DNA from: Bacillus oleivorans
GTDB lineage: Bacteria > Bacillota > Bacilli > Bacillales > JC228
Assembly: GCF_900207585.1 (NCBI RefSeq)
Contig: NZ_OAOP01000001.1
Location: 248,001 to 312,000, forward strand
Direction of reading: 5' to 3'
Length of the DNA: 64,000 nt
Position numbers and translations under genes: made by a program. Shown here in pieces: positions 20,534 through 29,700 of the stretch; positions within the stretch are counted from its first letter, which is position 1; each line of letters starts with the position of its first letter. The notes beneath the pieces are model-generated. The model did no database searches, was not told where the DNA came from, and worked only from the letters and a program-made list of their open reading frames with translations.

Positions 20534-20561
20534 GAAGCCGCCTCTTAAATAGGGCGGTTTC
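20534..20561 (+). terminator. Hairpin between fbaA and tal
   Basis: GAAGCCGCC (20534-20542) pairs with GGCGGTTTC (20553-20561), 9 bp with one G-U, but only GTTT follows. It may attenuate or stabilise the transcript. Confidence 0.5.
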
Positions 20562-20596
20562 GTTTCATAGAATGATGAAGGAAGGGGATGAAAGTA

Positions 20597-21247
20597 ATGA
20601 AGTTTTTTATCGATTCTGCTAACATTCAGGAAATCAGGGAAGCAAATGACCTAGGAATTGTCGCGGGTGTAACAACCAACCCAACTCTTGTAGCCAAGGA
20701 AGGGGTATCCTTTCATGAGCGCTTAAAGGAAATTACCAAGATCGTAAGCGGATCTGTAAGTGCCGAAGTTATTGCCACAGATGCAGAAGGAATGATAAAA
20801 GAAGGGAAAGAACTGGCTGCGATTGCAGGCAATATTACGATTAAAGTCCCGATGACCGCTGAAGGGTTAAAGGCAGTTCATGCTTTTTCAAAAGAGGGCA
20901 TTAAAACGAATGTCACCCTTATATTTAGTGCTAACCAGGCATTATTAGCGGCAAGAGCAGGGGCTACTTACGTTTCTCCATTCATCGGCAGACTAGACGA
21001 TATCGGCTTTAACGGATTAGACTTAATCTCTGATATTCATGATATCTTTTGGACTCATGACATTGAAACAAAGATTATCGCTGCTTCTATCAGACATCCT
21101 CAGCATGTTACAGAAGCCGCTTTAAGAGGCGCCGATATTGCTACAATTCCTTACAAGGTAATCATGCAGCTGATGAAGCATCCGCTTACTGATAAAGGGA
21201 TTGAAGCATTTTTAAAGGACTGGAATGATACGTTTGGCGGAAAGTAA
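20597..21247 (+). CDS. tal: Transaldolase (TalC/fructose-6-phosphate aldolase-like)
   Basis: The 216-aa small transaldolase starts [21 protein letters not shown] 20597 is preferred over 20588 because GGAAGGGG would abut the earlier start. The Schiff-base lysine is K83 in NITIKVPMT, and [13 protein letters not shown] and the [11 protein letters not shown] loop are present. It transfers dihydroxyacetone units in the pentose phosphate pathway. It corresponds to B. subtilis YwjH. Transaldolase and F6P-aldolase activities are not separable from sequence alone, but the gene context favours transaldolase. Confidence 0.95.
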   Translation: MKFFIDSANIQEIREANDLGIVAGVTTNPTLVAKEGVSFHERLKEITKIVSGSVSAEVIATDAEGMIKEGKELAAIAGNITIKVPMTAEGLKAVHAFSKEGIKTNVTLIFSANQALLAARAGATYVSPFIGRLDDIGFNGLDLISDIHDIFWTHDIETKIIAASIRHPQHVTEAALRGADIATIPYKVIMQLMKHPLTDKGIEAFLKDWNDTFGGK

Positions 21248-21472
21248 TAATCTCTGACTAAAGTCACAATTTTTTTATTTTTATCTGAATCTACTACATC
21301 TAAGATTCTTTTTTGTGTAAACTAAAAAGCGAGAGAGATTGTTCGGAATTTTTTGTTACTATACTTAAATGAGATCTAGGTAATTCCTTACTTGATAACG
21401 GGAGATTGCCGCGTGATCGATTCACTGCACATTTCAACCGTGCGTGAAGCTACTATGGGAAGGGAGTCAATC

Positions 21473-22759
21473 ATGGAAAAGCTAAAAATTGCAGGAGCCT
21501 ATCCGTTAAAAGGGCAAGTTAGAATAAGTGGAGCAAAAAATAGTGCTGTTGCTTTAATCCCCGCAACCATTTTAGCGGAATCACCTGTTACGATTGAAGG
21601 TCTGCCTGAGATTTCAGATGTGGGTAACCTGAAAGATTTATTAGAAGAAATCGGCGGTAAGATTGAGCTAAAAGATCAGGAAATGACAGTGGATCCAAGA
21701 AATATGGTGTCGATGCCGTTACCGAATGGAAAGGTGAAAAAGCTTCGAGCCTCCTATTATTTAATGGGTGCGATGCTGGGAAGATTTAAAAAAGCGGTAA
21801 TCGGTCTGCCAGGGGGCTGCCATTTAGGTCCAAGACCGATTGATCAGCATATTAAAGGCTTTGAAGCATTAGGTGCAAAAGTAACAAATGAGCAAGGTGC
21901 GATTTACCTGAGAGCTGAAGAGCTTCGCGGTGCCAGAATCTATTTGGACGTTGTAAGTGTAGGTGCCACTATTAATATTATGCTCGCGGCTGTTCGTGCT
22001 AAAGGAAAAACAATTATTGAAAATGCAGCAAAAGAGCCTGAAATTATAGATGTAGCAACCCTATTAACCAGTATGGGCGCAAAAATTAAAGGTGCCGGAA
22101 CCGATGTAATCAGAATTGAAGGAGTCGATCAGCTTAACGGTTGTCGCCACACCATCATTCCTGATCGAATTGAGGCAGGTACATATCTCATTTTAGCGGC
22201 AGCGATGGGTGACGGAGTGATTATTGACAATGTCATTCCTCTGCACTTAGAGTCTATTATCGCCAAACTAAGAGAGATGGGAGTCACTGTTGAAACCAGT
22301 GATGACCAAATTTTTGTCAGACGGGCAGAAAAAATGAAAGCCGTTGATGTGAAAACATTAGTTTATCCGGGCTTTCCAACTGATCTCCAGCAGCCTTTTA
22401 CAAGTCTGTTAACATTAGCGGAAGGAACAAGTGTGGTTACAGATACGATCTATTCGGCCCGTTTTAAGCATATAGATGAATTAAGACGTATGAATGCTAA
22501 TGTAAAAGTAGAAGGCCGTTCTGCAATTATTACCGGTCCTGTTCAGCTTCAGGGAGCCAAAGTGAAAGCGAGTGAATTAAGAGCCGGAGCCTCATTGGTG
22601 ATTGCTGGCCTGATGGCCGAAGGAATTACTGAAATAACAGGTTTAGAACATATTGATCGTGGATATAGTCATTTAGTAGAGAAATTAAATGGGCTAGGTG
22701 CTACGGTTTGGCGCGAAAAAATGACGCAAGAGGAAATTGAACAACTAAAAAGTCAGTAA
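21473..22759 (+). CDS. murA2: UDP-N-acetylglucosamine 1-carboxyvinyltransferase (second copy type)
   Basis: The 428-aa enzyme begins [20 protein letters not shown], with the UDP-GlcNAc loop AKNSAVAL. The active-site cysteine is C116 in [11 protein letters not shown], so it has the fosfomycin-sensitive form. It adds enolpyruvate from PEP to UDP-GlcNAc, the first committed peptidoglycan step. ATG 21473 has GGAAGGGAG before it; an in-frame start at 21392 is upstream of the family start. Its place between tal and glpX identifies it as the MurAB/MurZ paralogue. Confidence 0.96.
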   Translation: MEKLKIAGAYPLKGQVRISGAKNSAVALIPATILAESPVTIEGLPEISDVGNLKDLLEEIGGKIELKDQEMTVDPRNMVSMPLPNGKVKKLRASYYLMGAMLGRFKKAVIGLPGGCHLGPRPIDQHIKGFEALGAKVTNEQGAIYLRAEELRGARIYLDVVSVGATINIMLAAVRAKGKTIIENAAKEPEIIDVATLLTSMGAKIKGAGTDVIRIEGVDQLNGCRHTIIPDRIEAGTYLILAAAMGDGVIIDNVIPLHLESIIAKLREMGVTVETSDDQIFVRRAEKMKAVDVKTLVYPGFPTDLQQPFTSLLTLAEGTSVVTDTIYSARFKHIDELRRMNANVKVEGRSAIITGPVQLQGAKVKASELRAGASLVIAGLMAEGITEITGLEHIDRGYSHLVEKLNGLGATVWREKMTQEEIEQLKSQ

Positions 22760-23100
22760 TGTTGCAAGGTTTTCTTTATTACGGCAAATATAACCCTTTA
22801 TCGGCTATTTAAGTAGGGCCACCTGGACTATTACAATAAGTACTTAAAAAAGATACAGAGAATAGCTGTAAAACATACAGTTATTCTCTGGTACTACTTC
22901 CTACTCACTTCCACGCCTGCTACTACATGGTTTAAAAAGCGATTGCAGAGAAATAGAGTGAAGATAGCCCCCACCTTACGAAAAAACCCCTAGAAATGAT
23001 CTGTTTCAAAATTAAAATCAACAGATTCGTCCGAACGATAAAAAATTCTGATACAATAGCATATGAATACAGGCGACCATGAGGGAGGGCTTACAGACAA
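22760..23100. other. Intergenic region between murA2 and glpX
   Basis: In this 341-bp gap AGAGAATA-CTGTA (22857-22870) pairs with TACAG-TATTCTCT (22876-22889) as a bulged hairpin without a T tract. No gene is seen, and no convincing promoter for glpX was found. Confidence 0.5.
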
Positions 23101-24069
23101 ATGGAACGCAGTTTATCAATGGAATTAGTTCGTGTTACTGAAGGAGCCGCCTTAGCTTCTGCCCGATGGATGGGGCGTGGCCTAAAGGATGAAGCCGATG
23201 ATGCAGCTACCAGTGCAATGCGAGACGTTTTTGATACAGTCCCAATGAAGGGAACCGTGGTAATCGGAGAAGGAGAAATGGACGAGGCTCCAATGCTATA
23301 TATTGGCGAAAAATTGGGAACCGGTTACGGTCCTCGAGTCGATGTAGCAGTTGACCCGCTAGAAGGAACAAACATTGTCGCATCAGGGGGGTGGAATGCC
23401 TTAGCTGTCCTTGCGATTGCAGATAATGGCTGCTTGCTCCATGCTCCAGATATGTATATGGAAAAAATTGCGGTTGGCCCAGAGGCAGTTGGGCAAATTG
23501 ATATCAATGCCTCTGTTTTGGACAATTTAAAAGCAGTAGCGAAGGCTAAAAATAAAGACATTGAGGATGTAGTAGCAACCGTTTTAAACCGTCCGCGCCA
23601 TGATCAAATTATTAAAGAGCTTCGTGAAGCCGGAGCGAGAATAAAACTTATCAATGATGGAGACGTAGCTGGAGCTATTAATACTGCATTTGATCATACG
23701 GGTGTTGATATTTTATTCGGTTCAGGCGGAGCACCAGAAGGCGTTTTAGCGGCCGTTGCCCTCAAATGCTTAGGCGGGGAACTCCAAGGGAAACTATTAC
23801 CGCAAAATGATCAAGAATTGGCTCGCTGTCAAAAGATGGGGTTAGATGTAAATAAAGTATTGTTAATGGACGACTTGGTAAAAGGAGACGATGCCATCTT
23901 TGCTGCAACAGGTGTTACAGACGGAGAATTGTTAAGAGGCGTTCAGTTTAAAGGTTCTTACGGTTTAACACACTCAGTTGTTATGCGTGCAAAATCCGGT
24001 ACGGTTCGCTTTATCGATGGGAGACATAGTTTAAAGAAAAAACCAAACCTTGTCATTAAGCCTTCTTAA
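23101..24069 (+). CDS. glpX: Fructose-1,6-bisphosphatase, class II
   Basis: The 322-aa protein begins [25 protein letters not shown] and contains the metal/substrate motifs [25 protein letters not shown] and [11 protein letters not shown], all typical of GlpX. It removes the C1 phosphate of fructose-1,6-bisphosphate in gluconeogenesis. GGGAGGG precedes the ATG at 9 bp. It matches B. subtilis YwjI, which lies between murAB and rho. The aldolase gene is about 3 kb upstream in the same orientation. Confidence 0.96.
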   Translation: MERSLSMELVRVTEGAALASARWMGRGLKDEADDAATSAMRDVFDTVPMKGTVVIGEGEMDEAPMLYIGEKLGTGYGPRVDVAVDPLEGTNIVASGGWNALAVLAIADNGCLLHAPDMYMEKIAVGPEAVGQIDINASVLDNLKAVAKAKNKDIEDVVATVLNRPRHDQIIKELREAGARIKLINDGDVAGAINTAFDHTGVDILFGSGGAPEGVLAAVALKCLGGELQGKLLPQNDQELARCQKMGLDVNKVLLMDDLVKGDDAIFAATGVTDGELLRGVQFKGSYGLTHSVVMRAKSGTVRFIDGRHSLKKKPNLVIKPS

Positions 24070-24074
24070 TAAAA

Positions 24075-24257
24075 TGGCTATGTTAAAGCTTGTTGTTGAT
24101 TTGAGCGGAAGGCGCGAGACTCATTTCCACTAGTGGAAAGTGGGAAAAGCGAGTCAAGGGAGACCCCGCAGGCGCTTGAGCGCCGAGGAGGCTCCCAGAC
24201 CGCCCGCGGAAAGCGAGCGCCTGTAGCGGAAATCAACAGGATCGTTTAACAAAGCCA
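24075..24257. repeat. Palindromic MITE-like element, copy 2
   Basis: The outer ends TGGCTATGTTAAA (24075-24087) and TTTAACAAAGCCA (24245-24257) are inverted repeats with one mismatch. Inner arms TGTTGATTT and AAATCAACA continue the stem. The core, from TTTCCACTAGTGGAAAGTGG through AGACCCCGCAGGC to CCGCGGAAAGCGAGC, matches the element at 10803-10958. It has no coding capacity and lies directly after glpX. Confidence 0.85.
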
Positions 24258-24524
24258 ATAAAGAAGAACTCGGATCAAAAGGGTCCGAGTTCCCATTATA
24301 GACTTTTTTCCTTTGACAAATACAAGGAATCGTTCTACGATAGATAAGGTTTCTGCTTATTACTTCGAAATTGAATCTCCAAAAAAATTAACCACCTTTC
24401 CGCCCATCCGTTTTTTTCAGGTCCTATTAAAAAAACTGAATGGCCTTCAAAGCAGATAAGTACTTTTTGGAGAGGGAGTACATTTTATTTATCACAACTT
24501 AATAAAAAAAGCGTGGTGCATGTA
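24258..24524 (+). other. rho leader region with terminator-like hairpin
   Basis: GAACTCGGATC (24266-24276) pairs with GGTCCGAGTTC (24282-24292), giving a strong hairpin; a TTTTTT run follows about 13 bp later. It probably ends glpX transcription or acts in the rho leader. The rest of the stretch up to rho shows no gene. Confidence 0.6.
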
Positions 24525-25805
24525 ATGGAAGAATTAACAATAGCAGCTCTAGAGACGATGAAGTTAAAAGATCTGTATGAGTTAGCCAAAAAATATAAAA
24601 TATCATATTATAGCAAGCTTACGAAAAAGGAACTAATATTTGCTATCTTAAAAGCACAAGCCGAGCAAGAAGGGTACTTCTTCATGGAAGGTGTCTTAGA
24701 AATCATTCAATCAGAAGGTTTTGGTTTCTTAAGGCCGATTAATTATTCACCAAGCTCTGAGGATATTTACATCTCAGCTTCACAAATCCGCCGATTCGAT
24801 TTGCGAAATGGTGACAAGGTTTCAGGTAAGGTTAGGCCTCCAAAAGAAAATGAAAGGTACTTCGGTCTTTTACATGTGGAAATGGTCAACGGTGATGACC
24901 CTGAAACTGCAAAAGAGAGAGTCCACTTTCCAGCATTAACTCCTTTATATCCTGACCGCCAAATTAAATTAGAAACAACACCTCGTAACCTTTCTACACG
25001 GATTATGGATTTAATTGCCCCAGTTGGGTTTGGTCAGCGCGGTTTAATTGTTGCTCCTCCAAAAGCGGGGAAAACCATGTTACTTAAAGAAATTGCAAAT
25101 GCGGTAACTACGAACCATCCAGAAGCAGAATTAATTGTCTTGCTTATTGATGAACGCCCAGAGGAAGTAACCGATATTGAAAGATCTGTAGCGGGGGATG
25201 TTGTAAGTTCTACCTTTGATGAAGTGCCAGAAAACCATATTAAAGTGGCGGAACTCGTATTGGAAAGAGCCATGCGTCTGGTTGAGCATAAGCGGGATGT
25301 CATTATTTTAATGGACAGTATTACTCGTTTAGCCCGTGCCTATAACCTGGTTATTCCGCCAAGCGGCCGGACTTTATCCGGTGGGATTGACCCAGCTGCT
25401 TTCCACCGTCCCAAGCGTTTCTTCGGGGCAGCGCGTAACATTGAAGAGGGCGGAAGTTTAACGATTTTAGCAACAGCTTTAGTGGATACAGGTTCCCGGA
25501 TGGATGATGTCATTTATGAGGAATTTAAAGGAACCGGTAATATGGAGCTCCACTTAGATCGCCATCTGGCTGAAAGACGGATCTTCCCAGCCATTGATAT
25601 TCGCCGGTCTGGAACCCGTAAAGAAGAATTGCTCATCGAGAAGGATCAGTTAGACAAACTATGGGCAATCCGCAAAACATTGTCCGACTCTCCAGATATC
25701 GCAGAAAAAATACTAAGACGCCTTCGCCAAACAAAATCCAACGAAGAATTTTTCGCACAGCTGGCCGAAGAAATGAAGCAAGGCAATAAAAAATCCCTTT
25801 TGTGA
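24525..25805 (+). CDS. rho: Transcription termination factor Rho
   Basis: The 426-aa Rho begins [21 protein letters not shown], with the N-terminal helical domain, the cold-shock-like RNA-binding region ([19 protein letters not shown]) and the ATPase core. The Walker A is [11 protein letters not shown] and the Walker B is [17 protein letters not shown]. It is a hexameric RNA translocase that ends untranslated transcripts. ATG 24525 is chosen on family alignment, with GGTG upstream; GTG 24513 is in frame but longer. In Bacillus, Rho also limits antisense transcription. The order glpX-rho-rpmE-tdk is conserved. Confidence 0.97.
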   Translation: MEELTIAALETMKLKDLYELAKKYKISYYSKLTKKELIFAILKAQAEQEGYFFMEGVLEIIQSEGFGFLRPINYSPSSEDIYISASQIRRFDLRNGDKVSGKVRPPKENERYFGLLHVEMVNGDDPETAKERVHFPALTPLYPDRQIKLETTPRNLSTRIMDLIAPVGFGQRGLIVAPPKAGKTMLLKEIANAVTTNHPEAELIVLLIDERPEEVTDIERSVAGDVVSSTFDEVPENHIKVAELVLERAMRLVEHKRDVIILMDSITRLARAYNLVIPPSGRTLSGGIDPAAFHRPKRFFGAARNIEEGGSLTILATALVDTGSRMDDVIYEEFKGTGNMELHLDRHLAERRIFPAIDIRRSGTRKEELLIEKDQLDKLWAIRKTLSDSPDIAEKILRRLRQTKSNEEFFAQLAEEMKQGNKKSLL

Positions 25806-25832
25806 AACAAGGGGACGGTTCTTCTGTTTCAC
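25803..25832. repeat. Dispersed intergenic word after rho
   Basis: GAAACAAGGGGACGGTTCTT followed by CTGTTTCAC overlaps the rho stop. The complementary ends GAAACA and TGTTTC bracket it. I recall this phrase as a dispersed intergenic sequence in Bacillaceae, which needs a search to confirm. Confidence 0.5.
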
Positions 25833-25900
25833 TTTGAGAAATGAGCGGACTCTCGGACAAAAACGGGTTTTTCTCATGAAGAATTATCCGTTTACTAGGG

Positions 25901-25929
25901 TTGCAAACTTACCGACCGCTTGTTATAAT
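25901..25929 (+). promoter_or_regulatory. rpmE promoter
   Basis: TTGCAA (25901-25906) and TATAAT (25924-25929) are 17 bp apart, a strong sigma-A promoter about 100 bp before rpmE. Confidence 0.75.
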
Positions 25930-26030
25930 GGTAACAGTTTGTTTCAAAGGTTTGCAGACTGAATCTAGGTCTGTATGGTTATATAAACTCTGTTTCGAAA
26001 TGATTCAGGGCGTAGAAGGAGTGGAAGAGA

Positions 26031-26234
26031 ATGAAACAAGGTATCCATCCAGAATATAAAAAAGCGCTAGTTAAATGCGCATGCGGTAACGAATTTGAAA
26101 CTGGTTCAGTGAAGGATGAAATTCGCGTAGAGGTTTGCTCTGAGTGCCATCCATTCTATACTGGCCGTCAAAAATTTGCATCTGCAGATGGACGTGTTGA
26201 TCGATTCAATAAAAAATACGGCCTTAAGCAATAA
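26031..26234 (+). CDS. rpmE: Ribosomal protein L31 (zinc-binding type)
   Basis: The 67-aa protein begins [19 protein letters not shown] and has cysteines at 16, 18, 36 and 39 (CACG and CSECH). This is the zinc-binding C+ form of L31 and part of the 50S subunit. In B. subtilis the zinc-free paralogue YtiA replaces it when zinc is scarce. GAAGGAGTGG precedes the ATG. A strong terminator follows. Confidence 0.98.
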   Translation: MKQGIHPEYKKALVKCACGNEFETGSVKDEIRVEVCSECHPFYTGRQKFASADGRVDRFNKKYGLKQ

Positions 26235-26240
26235 CATTCA

Positions 26241-26274
26241 AAACAGGCAAGCGCAATTTACTTGCCTGTTTTTT
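26241..26274 (+). terminator. Terminator after rpmE
   Basis: AAACAGGCAAG (26241-26251) pairs with CTTGCCTGTTT (26261-26271), followed by a T tract. Confidence 0.92.
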
Positions 26275-26390
26275 CTCTTTATACATAGTTAGTTTATTGA
26301 ATTTTTAGTGTATAATACGAAACAAATAATGGGACATAACGTGTTCATATAGAAAAGAAGAAACGGGTTTGGAAGGAGCGGCAATGGATT

Positions 26391-27011
26391 ATGTTTGTAG
26401 TAAAACAATCGGGCTGGATTGAGGTTATTTGTGGGAGTATGTTTTCAGGGAAATCCGAGGAATTAATTAAGAGGGTACGCAAGGCACAATTTGCAAAAGA
26501 AACCGTTGCCGTTTTTAAACCAGTGATTGATAACAGATATAGTGACTTAGCTGTTGTATCGCACAACGGAAGCCAAGTACAGGCCACATCCATTTCAACC
26601 TCACACGAAATTCTGGGATATGTAACAGCGGATGTGGACCTAGTGGCAATCGATGAAGCCCAATTTTTAGATGCTGACCTGACAGAAGTCGCCCAAACAT
26701 TAGCGAATCGTGGGCACCGCGTCGTTTTAGCTGGCCTTGATCAGGATTTTCGCGGCGAGCCCTTTGGACCGATGCCGCAATTAATGGCGATTGCAGAGTT
26801 AGTGACAAAGCTTCATGCGGTTTGCTCAGTATGCGGCTCACCAGCGAGCCGAACTCAGCGCCTCATTAATGGTGAACCAGCTCTGTACGATGATCCCGTT
26901 ATTAAAGTCGGAGCCTCAGAAAGCTATGAACCAAGATGCCGCCATCACCATGAAGTGCCTGGAAAACCGAATGCTTTGATGCACCAGCTAAATAAAGAAG
27001 TAAAACTATAA
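26391..27011 (+). CDS. tdk: Thymidine kinase
   Basis: The 206-aa type II thymidine kinase has the P-loop [11 protein letters not shown] (residues 15-25), the catalytic/Walker B region [13 protein letters not shown], and zinc-site cysteines in [17 protein letters not shown] and the RCRHHHE end. It phosphorylates thymidine in the salvage pathway. ATG 26391 follows AAGGAG at 13 bp, slightly long. The gene follows rpmE as in B. subtilis. Confidence 0.96.
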   Translation: MFVVKQSGWIEVICGSMFSGKSEELIKRVRKAQFAKETVAVFKPVIDNRYSDLAVVSHNGSQVQATSISTSHEILGYVTADVDLVAIDEAQFLDADLTEVAQTLANRGHRVVLAGLDQDFRGEPFGPMPQLMAIAELVTKLHAVCSVCGSPASRTQRLINGEPALYDDPVIKVGASESYEPRCRHHHEVPGKPNALMHQLNKEVKL

Positions 27012-27012
27012 T

Positions 27013-27038
27013 ACCCCTTTTTGTAAGGGGTTTTTCCT
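27013..27038 (+). terminator. Terminator after tdk
   Basis: ACCCCTT (27013-27019) pairs with AAGGGGT (27025-27031), followed by TTTTCCTTTTT. Confidence 0.8.
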
Positions 27039-27102
27039 TTTTTAGGATAAAATATTTTCTGCCCCTAGAGGAGATGATAATCCTAGGGGAGGTAGAAGAA
27101 TA

Positions 27103-27555
27103 ATGAAAATAGTAACAGGGTGTCTATCCGCACTTTTTTGTCTGTCCCTCCTCGGAGGATGCGGCCCCGGTGGTGCCAAGGATTCTATCTTTGAAGAAGC
27201 CGATTCTTATGGAACGCGCCTTAGCACCGAACGGCCAGATGACCTGAATGGCCGGGACTTGAGAGATGATCGGACCAATACGAACCAAAGCCCGACCTCT
27301 TATATTGATCTTAGTGATGACATGCCAACCTTAGACGATGACATGGATCAGGCCAGAGGTGTAATCGAAAGGGAAACAGATTATGAGCCAGGTCCTATCA
27401 CAATCAATGGCCAAGATATGTGGGTCACTGCATATCATCAGGGCATCATGTCAGAAGAGGAACGAAGAAGAGAAGAAGCAACTCTCCATAAGCTCTTAAT
27501 TAAAGCCTTGCCTCGATATTATATCGAAGTTCAATTAAGAGAAGATCGCAGATAA
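27103..27555 (+). CDS. Putative lipoprotein of unknown function
   Basis: The 150-aa protein has a signal peptide with a lipobox LLGGC (Cys20), so it should be lipid-anchored on the outer face of the membrane. The mature part is highly charged, with an Asp/Arg-rich linker (ERPDDLNGRDLRDDRTNTN and LSDDMPTLDDDMDQARG). A better conserved looking end, GPITINGQDMWVTAYHQGIM followed by an EERRREE helix, completes it. I do not recognise the family. It occupies the slot between tdk and prfA where B. subtilis carries ywkA. GGGGAGGTAG precedes the ATG. Confidence 0.75.
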   Translation: MKIVTGCLSALFCLSLLGGCGPGGAKDSIFEEADSYGTRLSTERPDDLNGRDLRDDRTNTNQSPTSYIDLSDDMPTLDDDMDQARGVIERETDYEPGPITINGQDMWVTAYHQGIMSEEERRREEATLHKLLIKALPRYYIEVQLREDRR

Positions 27556-27558
27556 ATG

Positions 27559-27603
27559 AAAAGCCAGGTCCCTCTAGTACGAAAGAGGGGGTGGCTTTTT
27601 TGT
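27559..27603 (+). terminator. Terminator after the lipoprotein gene
   Basis: AAAGCCA..TCCCTCT pairs with AGAGGGGG..TGGCTTTTTT, a two-part stem followed by T residues. Confidence 0.85.
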
Positions 27604-27639
27604 TTGGGTGGAGGGTTGATGAATTCCTGTTAAAGGGTA

Positions 27640-28165
27640 GGAGTTCAGTTAAATGAGGTTGAGTTCGGTTATCGGGAGTGAATTCGTTGAAACGGCAGCG
27701 GTTCGTTTATTGAATTTCTGAGTTCCGTTAAACGGCAGCGAGTTCGATTATCGGGTTTACTGAGTTCGTATAAACGGCTGAGAGTTCGGTTATCGGGTTT
27801 CTGAGTTCGTATAAATACAGTTGAGTTCGGTAAACGCTGTACTGAGTTCGGAAATAGGGTAGCTGAGTTCGGTAAAATGGAGCCGAGTTCGGTAAAACGG
27901 GTACTGAGTTCTGAAAAAAAGTGCCTGAGTCCCGAAAAACAAGTACTAAGTTCCGAAAAAAAGTGCCTGAGTCCCGAAAAACGGGTGCTGAGCTCTGAAA
28001 AAAGTCCCCGAGTCCCGAAAAACAAGTGCTGAGTTCCGAAAAAAGTGCCTGAGTCCCGAAAAACGGGTACTGAGTTCTGAAAAAAGTGCCCGAGTCCCGA
28101 AAAACAAGTACTAAGTTCCGAAAAACAGTACCCATGTTCCGAAAAAAGCACCCGCGTTACGAAAA
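27640..28165 (+). repeat. Intergenic repeat array 2 (21-bp GAGTTCGG / GAGTCCCG repeat)
   Basis: This fills the 744-bp gap between the lipoprotein and PHP genes. The first half (to about 27905) uses GAGTTCGGTTATCGGG and GAGTTCGGTAAA words. The second half uses GAGTCCCGAAAAACGGG alternating with GAGTTCCGAAAAAAGTGC. Spacing is close to 21 bp throughout. Because 21 is divisible by 3, long repetitive open frames appear on the minus strand (7-residue FRDSGTF/FSELSTC type), but they have no plausible start signal. The final units before 28165 are degraded. Confidence 0.93.
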
Positions 28166-28299
28166 ACGAGCCAATATATAAGTAACCCAGCCCCCATTTT
28201 CAAAATCTCCGCTCCATTACAAATATTCATCGCTAACAAAATCCAATTTTATGTGATAATAGTGTAAAGGAATAACGTGTAAAAAGGAGAGGGAGAAAA

Positions 28300-29115
28300 A
28301 TGCTGACGGATTACCATGTGCACATGCATGAAACCGGAGATTTTTCGGTCGATTATTTGAAAAAGTACATAGAAAAGGCTAAGGAAAAAGGGATTGAAGA
28401 GCTCGGAATATCGGAGCATGCCTACTTTTTCTGGGAGACGAAGGACATCCTCTCCAATCCTTGGATCGACAATCGGCGCGGGATTGATTTTAACGATTAT
28501 TTACGGCTTTTTGAGGAAGCCAGGAAGCAGGATTTACAAGTCAAAATGGGAATTGAAATGGACTATACCCCTGGAAAAGAAAAAGAGATGGAGATCTTCA
28601 TCAACTCTAATCCGTTCGATTATGTAATCGGTTCGGTTCACTGGATTGGGGACTGGGGGATAGACTTAGAAATTTATCGGAATGAGTATGATAAACGAGA
28701 CATTTTTGAAGCATATGAGCAGTATTTTGATCAGATTGTAACGTTAGCAGAATCGAAGCTTTTTAGCTTTGTCGGCCATATTGATTTAATTAAAATTTTT
28801 AAATATAAACCAAGTGACCAAGCCTTTATCGAAAGACAATACGACCGCGCAGTGAAGGCACTTGCCGAGTCTGGGACATGTATTGAAATAAGTACGGCTG
28901 GCTTGCGCAAACCAGTGGGAGAAATCTATCCGGACCCGTTACTGTTAAAGAAATGCTATGACGCTGGGGTAGGAATTGTACTGTGCTCCGATGCCCATGC
29001 GCCGAAGCATGTCGGTTACGAATATGAGCAATCTCTGAAGCTAGCGCGCTCGGTCGGGTATGAGGAAATTCAAGTATTTACGGGGAGAAAGAAGGAAACC
29101 TATCGGCTCGGTTAA
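28300..29115 (+). CDS. PHP-domain phosphoesterase (histidinol-phosphatase HisJ-like)
   Basis: The 271-aa protein begins MLTDYHVHMHETGDFSVDYL, the first metal-binding PHP motif (HxH). Further family motifs are EELGISEHAYFFW, KMGIEMDY, DYVIGSVHWIG, FVGHIDLIKIF and VLCSDAHAPKHVG, which supply the trinuclear metal ligands. The family includes histidinol phosphate phosphatase (HisJ/HisK). No other histidine genes are near, so a general phosphoesterase role is possible. AAAGGAGAGGG precedes the ATG. Array 2 lies upstream and a GNAT gene 49 bp downstream. Confidence 0.85.
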   Translation: MLTDYHVHMHETGDFSVDYLKKYIEKAKEKGIEELGISEHAYFFWETKDILSNPWIDNRRGIDFNDYLRLFEEARKQDLQVKMGIEMDYTPGKEKEMEIFINSNPFDYVIGSVHWIGDWGIDLEIYRNEYDKRDIFEAYEQYFDQIVTLAESKLFSFVGHIDLIKIFKYKPSDQAFIERQYDRAVKALAESGTCIEISTAGLRKPVGEIYPDPLLLKKCYDAGVGIVLCSDAHAPKHVGYEYEQSLKLARSVGYEEIQVFTGRKKETYRLG

Positions 29116-29164
29116 TAGGTTCAAACCGGGCAAACAAGCGCTGCAGGACAGGTGGGGAATGACG

Positions 29165-29650
29165 ATGACAATCGAAAAAGATGGAGTAAAACTAACTTTT
29201 TACCAGGAAGAATTTAAACAGAATTTAGAATATGATTTGCCTGAAGACCAAGCAAATTTTACCGGCTTGCCGTTAGAAGCCCTGGAAAAATGTAAAATTG
29301 AGGATGATCGGCATCCTGTCGTGATTCTCTATCAGAATAAACCCTCAGGATTCTTCGTCCTTCATGGCTGGGAAGGGGTAAAGCTGTATAGCGATAATAA
29401 AGATGCGATTTTGGTAAGAGCCTATTCGATTAACCCTGAATACCAGGGGAAAGGCATTGCGAAAGCATCTCTTGCTTTGCTGCCGTCCTTTGTGAAGGAA
29501 AACTTTCCGGATAAAAACGAAATCATTTTAGGGGTCAATTTTAACAACAAACACGCACAACAGGTATACTTAAAAACTGGATTTATCGATAAAGGCCATC
29601 GCATAATGGGTACAAAAGGTGAACAATTTGTATACCATTTGCCGCTTTAA
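29165..29650 (+). CDS. GNAT family N-acetyltransferase
   Basis: At 161 aa from ATG 29165, chosen because GGTGGGG precedes it by 7 bp. Longer in-frame starts (29159, 29060) crowd the site or overlap the PHP gene. The acetyl-CoA binding core is AYSINPEYQGKGIAKASLALL (the R/Q-x-x-G-x-G/A loop), followed by ILGVNFNNKHAQQVYLKTGFI, typical of GNAT motif B. The acceptor substrate is unknown. It probably forms an operon with the PHP gene, and a strong bidirectional terminator separates it from serA. Confidence 0.85.
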   Translation: MTIEKDGVKLTFYQEEFKQNLEYDLPEDQANFTGLPLEALEKCKIEDDRHPVVILYQNKPSGFFVLHGWEGVKLYSDNKDAILVRAYSINPEYQGKGIAKASLALLPSFVKENFPDKNEIILGVNFNNKHAQQVYLKTGFIDKGHRIMGTKGEQFVYHLPL

Positions 29651-29655
29651 AAAAG

Positions 29656-29693
29656 AAGCAACGCACTTCAAACTTAGTGCGTTGCTTTTTTCA
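29656..29693. terminator. Bidirectional terminator between GNAT and serA
   Basis: AGCAACGCACT (29657-29667) pairs perfectly with AGTGCGTTGCT (29676-29686), with T runs on both strands. It serves both convergent genes. Confidence 0.92.
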
Positions 29694-29700
29694 TTCAAAA

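Noticed and set aside
27669-28151. Minus-strand repetitive frames of 135-160 residues in array 2
   Set aside because: Same reason: they follow the DNA period, overlap one another in two frames and lack start signals.
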